From Rhipicephalus microplus (lineage: Eukaryota > Arthropoda > Arachnida > Ixodida > Ixodidae): a DNA stretch of 64,000 nucleotides. The stretch covers positions 107,650,145-107,714,144 of the forward strand of contig NC_134709.1 in assembly GCF_043290135.1 (NCBI RefSeq). Reading direction: 5' to 3'. Numbering within the stretch: position 1 is the stretch's first letter; every line of letters starts with the position of its first letter. The notes under the pieces were generated by a model that had not been told where the DNA came from, ran no database searches, and saw only the letters and a program-made list of their open reading frames with translations. Of the stretch, positions 44,291 to 53,991 are shown piece by piece. Both the position numbers and the translations under genes were made by a program.

Positions 44291-45300
44291 ATGGCTACCT
44301 TCAACACTAGTACGCTATTTTTTGAGGCTAGTCTAGCTGTGGTATTCCAGGAATTTGAGAGTGTTCAATGAGATGCAATGGGGCTCAGCGAAGTTAGAGG
44401 GACACGTGATGCTTATACAGTGCTGAAGAATGGACGCGTCCAATGCTATCATGGATTAGTGGACAGAAAAGAACTAAACGAGGAATTTCTCATCCACAAT
44501 AATATCGCTGGCAACATAGAAGAATACTATACCATCAGTGAGATGGTGGCAAGTATCACACTTTAGTTGATCAAAAAGTACAACATGAAGGTAGTACAGG
44601 CCTACGCGCCTACATCGAGCCACGGTGATTATTTGGTTGAACGCTTTAATGAAAGCGTAAAGTCAGCCATTATTAGAGCAAAGACACAGTATACTATATT
44701 TATGGGTGACTTTAATGCCAATGTAGGCAAGAAACGTGCCGGAGACTTTGCCGTGGGGTAATACGGCACCGGTTCTGAAAATGCCACAGGCGAGCTATTA
44801 TTAGAGTTCACAGTTCGTAATAATTTACGAAATATGAATAGCACCTTCAGAAAACGGGCTAATCGTAAGTAGACGTGGCGAAGTCCTAATGGCGAAACTA
44901 AAAATTAAACCGACCTTATTGTGTGTACACGCTCAGACATTGTACAGGATGTAAAAATAGTTGGCCAGAATATATGCAGTGACCATATAACGGTAAGAGC
45001 TGGTATTCCCCTAGATTTAAAAACGCAAAGACAAATATGATACGCAAGAAGCCAATTAATGAACTGGTGGAGAGAAGAAAATTAGAGGCATTCAGAGTTT
45101 TCCTTCAGAATCGATCCGAGGCACTAAATGAGATAACCAATGTTAGCGTTGATACAACGAACGATAATCTTACTATAACATCAAACAGTGTGCAATTGAA
45201 ATTAGGTTCAATCTCTAGACGGGAAAGTGGCAAACTATCTCAGGAGACTAAAAATTCTATTTCAGCAGTGCCAGGAATTCGCAAAAAGGCGGGTCGTCAA
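44291..45300 (+). pseudogene. RTE-clade LINE remnant: endonuclease domain, 5' part of element
   Basis: From the ATG at 44291: MATFNTSTLF, then after a break GLSEVRG (catalytic-region Glu at 44381-44400), LKNGRVQCYHGL, LIHNNIAGNIEEYY, VVQAYAPTSSHGDY (44591-44632), TIFMGDFNANVGKKRAGD (44695-44751, GDFN intact), NGETKN followed by a TDLIVC-like block, and NICSDHITVRA (44970-45003). These are all EEP-fold landmarks of an RTE element in correct order, but with stops at 44369, 44566, 44759 and others. It stops before any RT. It is the only copy in the window that keeps the beginning of the element. Confidence 0.85.
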
Positions 45301-45329
45301 CACCAGCTTTGAAGCACCTGACTCTACTT

Positions 45330-46111
45330 ATGCTCCATGAAGAATACAAACACCACGTTAAACTTAATACGGAAGGTTTGACAAATGTTAGGGGATCTGC
45401 AGGAGCTGTGATGCTCCCAGAAAAAGCCGAAATCATTCCATTTCGGACGTCTCACAAAACAACATCGACAGCCTCAAACCTTGCAGCACTCCGCTGTGCA
45501 CTACGCAGGAATAATAAAAAAGTACTTCTGAAATGGTGCATTTTCGCCTCCTTGAAACCAGCTCTGTATTGTATTCGGACATCGCTAGGTCGTGAATCTC
45601 ATGGCCACTTTGTGTTGGAAACAAGACGACTGTATCAACAAGTACTATTTTTCAATGGTTACAAGGCCACTGCGGATTGATCGATAACGAGCATGCCATT
45701 GATGCAGCAAAGAATTCTCACGAAAATAGCATGATGGATCCCATTACGTTGTCAAAAAGCGACGTAACAGCAAGTATTAATGCGCTCGCACGCAATGTCA
45801 CTAGGTCTCTGTGGAACACGCGCCAATTTTTTCCCACCCGTCTTCACCGCTTGCATCATTTATTACAGCTTAGCATTCCATTTGGTTTATCAAGATCTGA
45901 GACAACTCTTCTCTGCCGTATGTGGCTGCAAGTGCATTACACTAACGCCTTGCTTGCCGCATCGGATAAGCAGACAGTGCTGTGTATGAATAGTGCGGCG
46001 CTGACAAAACCATCGAACAGATTTTGCGTCAGTGCCCTTAGTATAAATAGTAGACAGTCCTTGTCAGTGGAGTTTTGGTCTCAGACGGCCAGCCACTTTT
46101 TAAAAAACTAA
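45330..46111 (+). pseudogene. I-clade-like LINE remnant: RNase H and C-terminal domain
   Basis: TEGLTNVRGSAGAVM (45378-45420) corresponds to the TDGS block of RNase H, with the first Asp changed to Glu. It is followed by HKTTSTASNLAALRCAL (the conserved Glu replaced by Asn), SLKPALYC and, after a frame change, DNEHAIDAAKNSH (helix with the final Asp). A C-terminal segment with SLWNTRQ, LPSGL-like IPFGLSRSETTLLCRMWL and a lost zinc knuckle follows. No RT precedes it; upstream is the unrelated RTE endonuclease. It differs clearly from the RNase H at 40.4 kb. Confidence 0.75.
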
Positions 46112-46913
46112 TTTTTGAATGCTGGAAAATACACCCTAACCCCGAAAAGTGACTATACTGTGCCACACAGGCATAAAAAATGTGATTCAGTAGCGTAGGC
46201 GTTCAGTTCCCGAATGACATTTTTTTCGTGGCACTGCTACACGTCCAAAGCGAATGACATTTGACTTGATGATGTTGATCGCAGCATCATTCTCGTCAGC
46301 ATTCGGGGAGTGGCAGTAAAAAATGAAAGAAGCGTTTACAAGCTTCATACACATCATATCATAAATAAATGCATATATGGTCGTATTACGCTGCCGTTAG
46401 ATTTTGTTTGTGACTTTGTTTCATTATGTTACAACCAACCATGCAGCAACTTAAGCGAAGCTAGACAGATCCGCAGCGTAAAAAAGAAAATTGTGCCTGT
46501 TGCATTTATTTTACAGCGTCTACCAGCTGAACATACGTTTTTAAACACTTGTTTACGTGATTAGTGTAATTAAATTACGCGAAAGGTTTTCTTCCAGTCG
46601 AATAAAATGTCATTTCATAAAATTACTTCATCAGCTGTGCCGTCTTAAGTCCGCATTTCTGAGTTGAATGAGTTCTGGTGATGGCATTAGGTGACAAATG
46701 GCGTTCGGGCAAATACCATTTCATTCTTCTGTGTGGCACCGCGCGAATGACACTCAATTTGAAGGCATTAGTAGGTAAATGTCATTTTCTCTGCCCGTGT
46801 GGCACGGGTATAAGGCCTTCCCGAAGTTTCTGCGACTGTCTCGCCTCGTCGAACAATTCTGACATTTTTGTGTGTGTGTTTTCGCTTCTTTCCCCTTCTC
46901 TCTGAGTTCGTCT
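46112..46913. other. Intergenic, possibly LINE 3' UTR remnants
   Basis: Two loosely similar segments share CGAATGACA-TTT and GTGGCAC-GC words (46213-46262; 46732-46806). No gene is supported. Confidence 0.35.
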
Positions 46914-47560
46914 CTTTTTATTTATTTATGTATTTACAAAACTGTTAGCCTTCGCGGGCTGTTGCAGCGGTGGGAAAGTAACCTATACAATGCTATGTGA
47001 TAATATTTTCCAGACGTTGCTGAAAAACTTCAACTGACGCAGAAGCCACAAATGCACTGGAATCAAGCTTGTTCTATTCAACAATTGTACGAGGCAAAAA
47101 AGAAAACTTCAGTACATCCATTCTCGCATTATACGGCAAAATATTATAGGAATCATTGATTCGCGGTGACATTCGGGCTGGACGGCGTAAGTACAAAGTT
47201 GGATTGATTTTTAATGTGGAATCATACAATTCATGAAGAAACTTCAAGCGTGCGATTTGTCTGCGCTCCGACAGCTTCTGAAGGTTGGCCCATTGAAGTA
47301 GCACAGTCACTGATTGCGTTCTCTGGTAGCGCAAATGGATAAATCTGGCTGCAATACACTGGACCCGTTCCAGATCATCGACAAAATGTGTGTGCGTGGG
47401 TCCCAGGTAATACTAGCATACTCTAGAGTTGGACGCACTTCTGTTTTATAAGACATTAGCTTAGTTCCACGCATGGCATATCTTAGCTTTCGCCGCAGAG
47501 CACCCAGCTTATTACGTTCGGTCAAACTACAACTCGTTGAGCTAAACCTGGTCAGCAATA
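46914..47560 (-). pseudogene. CR1/L2-group LINE, C-terminal RT tail and 3' end
   Basis: Minus-strand frames 47558-47307 and 47334-47074 give LGALRRKLRYAMRGTKLMSYKT, VRPTLEYASITWDP and, after a frameshift, MRYQRTQSVTVLLQWANL, QIARLKFLHELYDSTL, and YNILPYNARMDVLKFSFLPRTI. This is the thumb/C-terminal tail of a CR1/L2-type ORF2. The 3' UTR ends in TACATAAATAAATAAA at 46916-46932. It is 5'-truncated; catalytic motifs are absent. Confidence 0.82.
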
Positions 47561-48930
47561 CTTCTTACTCGGGTAAATAACACACAACCATTCGCGAACA
47601 GTCTCACATATTTTTAATCACTCGTTCGCCCTTCCCCCTTGCAGAGTAGCAAGCCAGATATTTTCATTCCCGTTAACATCGCCGACTTTTATTACCATCT
47701 CCCTTTCTTCCATGCATACTCAAAAAACCACAACCAATGATCTGCATTTCTCGAGCCTCCTTCAAAAAGGTCGTTGGGTTCTAGAATTTTTAGGGCTTTT
47801 CTTAACTAAGCGGCCTGACCAGCGTTTATATTATTTCTGTTTGTTACCTCATGCTCCACTGTGGTCACTCAATAACAGTTAAAACGATGCTAACCTTCTC
47901 AGAAGCTCTTTTTTCCTTAAAGGTGCCACGGTGAAGGGGTTCCAGAGCTATAGTTCACTGAGTGTCTAGAGGCACAAGGTCACCTTTACCGAGCCTGTTT
48001 TCACGAGTGCTTAATGGCTCATCGAAGTTTCTTGCAGTGCCGATCCATCAGTTTGGTCTAGCCAACTTCGTGAGGAATGTCAATCACTGGCTTATGGTGA
48101 CTTGGCACAGTGCGAAAACCAAGGGCCCTAATGATGCCTTGTCGATCAAGAAGGTAACCCACATTTCTGGTCTTTACAAGCTGAAGGCTGCGCCAAAACG
48201 TAGCTTTCTGAGTAGAAACTAACACATTAAACACACCTAATCTACAATAGATGGGTGATCCACCATTTCTTCTTATTTCTTCGTTCACTTCTCCCTTCGT
48301 TCCACTTCATCCTCTTTCATGCGCTGTTATGACCGTCATTATTATTGAAGTCTTTCGGCCTTTGTGAACTAGACGAAAATATTTCGACGCATTCCAAGCG
48401 AAGGTTTGCTGTCAAGACGGGTTGATTTCCTGTGAGCAAAACGTGAACAAGGGGTTTTAGAAAAGGCTCGCACAAAGAAAACGCGCGAGCAAATAAAGGC
48501 CAGGGTGAACCCGGCTCCATTCAAGGCTTTCCAGAGAAACAAGGAGAGAACTGGGCCACTTTCGAGGTCACCGTGGATCAGGGGAAACCGGAACCGAACC
48601 AGCATTGTATTTGCAGTTTTGGCTGAAAGCTAAACCCCAATCTGGTTGTAGGTGCACCTGGCGAGGAGAACCGAAACTTGTTCGAGGAGAAGCGAAGTTA
48701 CGGAAATTCGCAGTAAAGCCGTAAACTCTTGCAAACAACGAGGATTGGAATGTGTGGTTGCAGGAAAGGAAAAAAGCCCTATCTTCTGCAGCCCTTGCAA
48801 GAGGCCGCCTCAGCGCCTCGACGATGAGGAATTAGTCGAGCACTCCTCCTTCCCCCTCTCTCCATAGAATCGGCTGAATAAAGTGGCATGTTTCAACTAA
48901 AATCTGTCAGGCTACTACATTGTCCTACCC
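47561..48930. other. Intergenic stretch, no gene supported
   Basis: Short overlapping frames only. An AATAAA occurs at 48877 on the plus strand without a recognisable upstream coding region. Confidence 0.4.
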
Positions 48931-48934
48931 GAAC

Positions 48935-49262
48935 GCAGTCAGACAAGTGTGGCATGTGTACCAGAAGCCAGTTTTTCGAGCCTCACCACACTGCCAGTAG
49001 GGTTCTTGAAAACCAAGGTCATCAAGATCATCGGACATGCGCGAAATCTTGGTGACGTGTGCAAAACGTTGCCACAGTTCGTTCGTGACCATATTTGGAA
49101 ATCGTGTAGACTGTGCCCTCTCCACGTGCATTGTGTGGTGTCTTTCCCCACATTCGTGGTTGGAGCACCTACACTCTCTAGCGCTGTATTGACTGAGGCC
49201 GCGGACAATGCACCCAAGGTTGGCAACTCGGCGCTATATAAGCGGAAGAGTTTTATATTTTA
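48935..49262 (+). other. Possible solo LTR or promoter-like segment
   Basis: The segment starts TGTGGCATGTGTACC and contains GCGCTATATAAGCGG (TATA box at 49231-49238) near its end, a layout reminiscent of LTR U3/R regions. No paired LTR, primer-binding site or gag-pol was seen, so this is only a suggestion. 104-aa plus and 95-aa minus frames overlap it. Confidence 0.2.
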
Positions 49263-49727
49263 GAGTCCTCCTGTACAGTTTTAGACTTCTTGCGTTCTCC
49301 TTAATCACTTGATTACCTTCGTTTGAAATCTCTCAGTTACTAACCATGTAAATAGGTTGTTGTCGTTCTTACGAGGGCCTCATCTGACTTGTAGGACGAT
49401 GGTTCCTACGACGGGAGTCCGCTACCAAACTGAGACCCACAAAATCCAGATTCACAACAGCGCATATTGCAGACTTTTTCATGGAATAACACTACGCTGC
49501 GTATTTTCCCCATGTTAGTGGATGTTCACCTGGTAGACCGCATACTTGGTGGTCAGTGTCAGTGCTCATTGATACCGAAAATAACAGTAGAAATCGTGAC
49601 GTCAGCCGTGGTGGATCAACAATCATCGTGCTGGGTTGTTGTCATAAAAGTGTGGGGTTTTCTACTGGACGTGGTTGTAGCAGTTTGGTGCAAGCAAACT
49701 GACCAAGGTTCATGTACTGTGCATTGT

Positions 49728-49830
49728 CTGCGCATTTTAAAAAGGCAGATGATTGAAATTTCCGGAACCTTATAATACAGCATGTCTTCAATCATATGGG
49801 TGTTTTGGCATGTAAAACACTACATTTTAT
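49728..49830 (+). mobile_element. Decayed Ruka-type SINE 3' half
   Basis: TTGAAATTTCCGGAACC (49754-49770), TCTTCAATCATATGGGTGTTTTGG and the GTAAAACACTACATTTTATT end line up in order with the Ruka 3' region. The head is absent. It ends where the HSE-bearing element begins. Confidence 0.55.
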
Positions 49831-49899
49831 TAGATGCGGAGCATCGAATACTCGAGGCTTGTAGTGCGGCGCCGTCCGCAAGCTTCGTCCTCCTTCTTC

Positions 49900-49998
49900 C
49901 ACCATCTGTGCATCCCTTCCTCCTCTACACACCACGCGCGCTTCACTCCTCCACCATCTGTGCACCCTTCCTCCTCTACACACCGCGTGCGCTTCTCC
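49900..49998 (+). repeat. Two copies of a ~51-bp CT-rich unit
   Basis: CCACCATCTGTGCATCCC... and CCACCATCTGTGCACCC... each continue with TTCCTCCTCTACACACC and a GCGTGCGCTT/GCGCGCTT end. A third, shorter trace (CCACCATCTGTGCCGCG) is at 50190. Confidence 0.8.
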
Positions 49999-49999
49999 T

Positions 50000-50316
50000 C
50001 TTCACGAACATTCGCTAGCTGTATAATGTAGCGCGCATGCGCCGTCACGCTTCGAGAACATCGGCAGCTGACGCGCGCGCATGCGCCGTCGCGCTTCGAG
50101 AACATCGGCAGCTGACGCGCACGCATGCGCCGTTGCGCTTCTTCCCCTTCTCGAACATTCGACAGCTGACGCGCGCATGCACCGTCACCCACCATCTGTG
50201 CCGCGCGCGCTTCTCCCCTTCGAGAACATTCTACAATTCTCCTGATTCTCCAGTGGACGCGCATGATTCTCCAGTGGACGCGCAGTGGACGCGCCGTCGC
50301 ACTTCGAGAACATTCA
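50000..50316 (+). promoter_or_regulatory. Array of heat-shock elements
   Basis: Four perfect nTTCnnGAAnnTTCn sites lie at 50000-50014, 50147-50161, 50218-50232 and 50302-50316. Two sites with only the first two pentamers intact lie at 50050-50059 and 50094-50103. Such inverted pentamers bind trimeric HSF. Relative to the predicted start (50377) the perfect sites sit at about -377, -230, -159 and -75. Sites alternate with GCGCATGCGC palindromes (50033, 50077, near 50121, 50173, 50329), which match the NRF-1/erect-wing consensus, and with CAGCTG E-boxes. Confidence 0.8.
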
Positions 50317-50346
50317 ACAGCTGACAGTGCATGCGCCGTCGCACTG

Positions 50347-50380
50347 TATATACTCAAGGTCGGCGCTCGCTCGCTCAGTT
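50347..50380 (+). promoter_or_regulatory. Core promoter: TATA box plus arthropod initiator
   Basis: TATATA at 50347-50352 and TCAGTT at 50375-50380 (matching the insect-type TCAGTY initiator, with A at 50377 as +1) are 30 bp apart, the canonical spacing. No downstream promoter element is seen at +28. Together with the HSEs this is the arrangement of inducible hsp genes. Confidence 0.7.
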
Positions 50381-50432
50381 GCCGCTCGTCGGTTGGTTTG
50401 TACGGCGCGTCGACGTCCAAGGTCGCGGTGAA

Positions 50433-50573
50433 ATGAATTCCAACGAATCCACAAACACAATGATCGACGTCCCTTCGACCAGCGCCGCCCTTTCGCATAC
50501 GTGTGTACGTGTTCACTCATTTAACACCCCCTCCTACAACCACGTTAACCAATTTAGCCATCGACCAAAGTAA
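50433..50573 (+). CDS. Short ORF downstream of the heat-shock promoter (46 aa)
   Basis: This is the first ATG after the predicted start site (57 nt into the leader), with a purine at -3. The product starts MNSNESTNTMIDVPSTSAAL, is polar, and has no recognised domain. Just before the stop, AAA/GTAAGT (donor at 50569) offers a 5' splice site, so this may be a first coding exon whose continuation lies outside, or it may be an untranslated/decoy peptide. A 228-aa open frame on the opposite strand is an artefact of the repeats. Confidence 0.35.
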   Translation: MNSNESTNTMIDVPSTSAALSHTCVRVHSFNTPSYNHVNQFSHRPK

Positions 50574-50665
50574 GTCGCAATTTAACACCCCATTTCACAA
50601 CCACGTTAACCAATTTAGACATCGACCCAAGTAAGTCGCACTTTAACACCCCATTAACCAATTAT
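50519..50665 (+). repeat. 61-bp tandem repeat, two full copies and a partial third
   Basis: TTTAACACCCC...CACGTTAACCAATTTAG and ...AAGTAAGTCGCA recur at 50519 and 50581, with a shortened third copy from 50643. Each full copy contains the candidate splice donor. Confidence 0.85.
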
Positions 50666-50679
50666 ATGCTCCGCATCCT

Positions 50680-51183
50680 CCTCAGTGTTCCCCCGAGGGA
50701 AGCTGCGGGCAATCTTTTATAGTTAGAAATAGAAAGCAAAACTAAAACGTTTGTGAAACATTTTCAAATTGATCAGCATTTGTTGTGTTCAGTTTTTATT
50801 ATCCCTCCTCCCAACCAGACAAATTATCTCGAACCGTCAGCATCATTACTATTATGTTTGAAAACATTCCTTATTGTGTTTGACTACATCTGCATTTGAT
50901 TTACTACTTTTCAGATGTGCTTTCAAGCTAAAGCATGATGTTAGCGAGAGTGTTAATTAACGAGCTTTTGCCTTGAACTTTGTCATTGTCAAAAATTATC
51001 ATTTATTGAGTGACCTTCCGAATTTCTTTCGTTGCTATGTAAGATTTTTGTTTTCATTTGTGTTTATAGGTCGTCATTTGTTGCTACAATACGCTGCGTG
51101 AAAAGTGCAATGCATTGTCATGGTCATCTCGAAGGTGATAATAGTTGTATATAGGTGAAGGTTGGTAGGACATGCAATCTGAG
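50680..51183. other. Intergenic stretch
   Basis: AT-rich, with no gene or repeat family recognised. Confidence 0.5.
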
Positions 51184-51196
51184 AGAAACGTGGCAC

Positions 51197-51468
51197 ACGC
51201 CCCGCCGCAGTTCTCAAGTGGCTATGGTACGCGGCTGCGGACCCGCAGGGCGCGGGCCCGGCTGCGGCGGCTGCCGGTATTCGATCGATGGGGGGGGGGG
51301 GGAGAAAAAACATTTATTGTCGATCGATGGGAAAATTTTGTTGTAGGACCGTGTGCTCAGATTTGGGTGCGCGTTAAGGAACCCCAGGTGGTCGATATTT
51401 CTGGAGCCCTCCACTACATCGTCTCTCATAGTCATATGGTGGTTTTCAGAACTTAAATCCTACATATC
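51197..51468 (+). mobile_element. Ruka SINE with a tiny retroelement-tail insertion
   Basis: It is flanked by a 13-bp near-perfect target-site duplication, AGAAACGTGGCAC (51184-51196) and AGAAACTTGGCAC (51469-51481). The head and body follow the Ruka consensus (CAAGTGGCTATGG; GACCGTGTGCTCAG; GAACCCCAGGTGGTCG). Within it, 51293-51319 is an insertion bracketed by TCGATCGATGGG at 51281-51292 and 51320-51331. Confidence 0.88.
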
Positions 51469-51659
51469 AGAAACTTGGCACTCAAAAGAACGTTTTATAC
51501 TGCAGTCGTGCAAAACATGACAACAATGCACGTACAATCACTCAATCGTACACTCTTAGTCAAATCCTGGATAGACTAGACGCCTGCAGACAGAAAATCA
51601 AGTCAAATTATCGCCGCTTGTACGCAGCTCCATAGCCGTGTCTCAGAGAAACCAGCCCG

Positions 51660-52410
51660 ATTTGAAGTGGCCTTCAGAATAGCCGGAATTTTAGGTCAAG
51701 TTTTTCCTGGCAAGATCACACCACGCCTCTATTCAAGGAACATAAAATACTAACGGTAACCGACGTTATGAAACAAAAATTGGCTATGCTTATTAATAAA
51801 CAGGTACAATCTGATTGTTCAGGGTTTTATCAAAGGCATTCACCGAGAGATTATGGCCACAATTCGGGGCATAGGGCATATACATATGAAAAACAACTTA
51901 CCAATTGCGGCAAACAAAACTATTGTATCAAATTTTGCATTTTTGAACGAACACCCGACTCTAGCTACTCTTATTGACGATACTGGCTCATACGTCAATC
52001 TTAAAAGGAAGATACAGGCTTACTTATGCAAACAAGTATACGCAAACATAATGACCATCATCATTATTTTCCTTTCATATTTTTTTGTACTTTTGTATTA
52101 AAATTTTATGTTTCGTGTTTTAAATATTCTAAAGTAAATCATATTAGCGTTTGAGTATATTTTATAGACTGTTTTTCATTAGTTGTTCCCATAGATGCTT
52201 TGTGGATCTCATTACCTGAGCAAATATCTCTCATATATTTGTTTATAATCACACAGATGTTATTTGCATGTAGCAACACATTTGTGTTTAATTTCACACT
52301 TAACGTTTTGTTATTTTGGGGGGATTTGGGTTTACAGGGGACAGGCGTTTTGTGAGGCTTTTATGCCTTGCCGCTGGTCCCCTAGGCAAAAAGACAATTT
52401 CTACATTTCC
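51660..52410 (+). pseudogene. CR1/L2-group LINE, C-terminal tail and 3' UTR
   Basis: Frame-shifting translation yields TTPLFKEHKILTVTDVMKQ (51724-51780), a YTYEK/TNCGKQ block, and SYVNLKRKIQAYL (51992-52030). These correspond to the extreme C-terminus of CR1/L2 ORF2. The 3' UTR contains GGGGACAGGCG...CGCTGGTCCCC (52338-52383), an imperfect hairpin typical of LINE 3' ends. RT motifs are absent. Confidence 0.55.
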
Positions 52411-52465
52411 TTCTTTTATTGTACCGCTTCTCCTTTTGCTTAAAACAAATATCCACTTCAATTCT

Positions 52466-52957
52466 TTAGGTGGCCCGGCCCTGACGAGGTGGCAGAAAAA
52501 AAACTATATTGAACGCTTCTGATAGTGGTTTCTCGCCGATAATGTGGCGGATAATATTACTACAGTTCATTAGGAAACCATTATTATCACAATCATCTAC
52601 AGTTGCGAGTTTACCATGCAAAGCACACACAGCCCTGGAATCGAACTTGGGTCCGCATGCACGTGATGCAGCGTCACCGCATGAGGCGAGACTTTTTGCT
52701 GGGTATATGTATACCAAGTGGATTTCGCAAACCATCAGCGGAATCTCGAACTGTTTTGTGCCGTATGCATGCATTTGATCAGCGAATAGTTTGTAGGGCT
52801 TCATAAACTCGAGACAACCGCGGTGAGCGCTTTCGGCTCCGACTTCAGTTCGTGGTGCGCCGTTCCGTAAGAACAAGTAACGTGTTTTGTGCGTCGTTCC
52901 CCGTGAATCCCCGTGAACCACGTGTGCTTCCCCGTGAACCGCGGCTGTTACGCTCAC
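52466..52957 (-). other. 163-aa open frame, unrecognised
   Basis: The frame is continuous and compositionally protein-like (MVCEIHLVYIYPAK, CGPKFDSRAVCALHGK), but I recognise no family. The cysteine-rich middle could belong to a decayed element. The leading MSVTAAVHGEAHVVHGD part overlaps repetitive CCCCGTGAAnC sequence. Low confidence that it is a gene. Confidence 0.2.
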
Positions 52958-53154
52958 GGAATTTCGCGGATGAGGTGTTCGGCAGTCGAAACCTACGTAT
53001 GTTTTAGCATGTGCGTGTGCTGTGAGGAATTTCGCTGATTTGTGTCGGGAAGTTCACGCATGTCAGTGACAGCAGCCAATTCTCAGCTGTTTGAAGACAA
53101 TGTGTTTTCGCGCGTAAACGTTGCATGACTAATTTAGCGTGCATACTCTAACTT

Positions 53155-53538
53155 TTGCATTTCGTACGCACGATCTGCCGCGAGCTCCACGCTGGGGCAG
53201 CAGGGTCTTTTTCACGCATTTCGACGATTACTTATTTCTGCAATAAGAATTTATGCGCATTATTTCGCAATATAGAGTGGTTTTTACTCATTTTCAGTCT
53301 TTTACTGATCTTATTTATGGGAAGTGCTACTCCTACCTTTATTCAGCATCACACCACTGGTGAAGTGAATGGCGAAACGCACGCCAAGGTCATGTATGAC
53401 GTACACAAATTAGCGACGGACCGTTTGGTCACCCTTCAAACAAATAATGCTTCTGCACCTGTCTTTCGCGAACGTCCACGTGCAGTTGGAGGTCAAGAAA
53501 TGGTGCCGAACCGACCTCAAAATATTTATTGTTACTGA
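53155..53538 (+). CDS. Candidate membrane-anchored or secreted protein/exon (127 aa)
   Basis: The frame contains one strong hydrophobic segment (WFLLIFSLLLILFMGSA, residues ~42-58) followed by a polar tail (THAKVMYDVHKLATDRL, ending NIYCY). A polypyrimidine-AG (TTTTACTCATTTTCAG, ending 53298) could be a 3' splice site, making the exon start inside the hydrophobic part. No family recognised; no TATA box or poly(A) signal close by. Confidence 0.25.
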   Translation: MHFVRTICRELHAGAAGSFSRISTITYFCNKNLCALFRNIEWFLLIFSLLLILFMGSATPTFIQHHTTGEVNGETHAKVMYDVHKLATDRLVTLQTNNASAPVFRERPRAVGGQEMVPNRPQNIYCY

Positions 53539-53539
53539 A

Positions 53540-53985
53540 TAACGTTGCTCTTTAAAAATTGGAGATTTTTATAGCCGGTACCTAATCTCCACAGCAGTAC
53601 ACTGGTTGTCGTGGTCGTGGTTCACTGTTACCAATCCATAGTGTAATATTAGAGCTGTGCCTAATATTCAAAAGAGTGGGAAAAAGTTAGTGACATACGC
53701 TCTCCTGCCGACTTCTGTACATGATGCTCATCATCAAATTCCGCAATTACTAATCAAACATCAACCAATCGATTTTTAATTTTGACATTTTCCTGTCTGG
53801 CTGCCTTCAGTTTGTTTGTTTTTTTGCCATACTTTTCTAAAGTCATCAGTTCAACTTGCTTCCTAGAACACCAGCATAAACATACATAGGCCAGTGTTTC
53901 AGTAAGCTGTTGCGCAAGCACTAGTACTCTTTTATTTAGTGCATGACACAATGTCATACCTCGACAACTGATGAACGGAAAAATA
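53540..53985. other. Intergenic stretch
   Basis: Nothing recognised beyond a 67-aa minus frame without motifs. Confidence 0.45.
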
Positions 53986-53991
53986 TTTGAA

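Larger units (their letters stand above)
49833..50677 (+). mobile_element. Non-autonomous element carrying a heat-shock-type promoter
   Basis: It is bounded by GATGCGGAGCAT (49833-49844) and its reverse complement ATGCTCCGCATC (50666-50677). The internal layout is a ~51-bp CT-rich tandem repeat (49900-49998), repeated modules of GCGCATGCGC + heat-shock element + CAGCTGAC (50000-50330), a TATA box and initiator (50347-50380), a leader, a 46-codon ORF, and a 61-bp tandem repeat whose units each end in a GTAAGT splice-donor-like site. No transposase is present. The inverted ends are short and nearly palindromic, so element status is inferred; the alternative is a host promoter/first exon that happens to lie between two such motifs. 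Confidence 0.6.

Noticed and set aside
48935..49262. Full LTR retrotransposon
   Set aside because: Only one TATA-bearing LTR-like segment; no second LTR, primer-binding site, or gag-pol in the neighbourhood.
49830..50516. 228-aa minus-strand ORF across the heat-shock element array
   Set aside because: Alanine/arginine-rich translation of the antisense of tandem repeats; no motif, and the plus strand has strong promoter signals.
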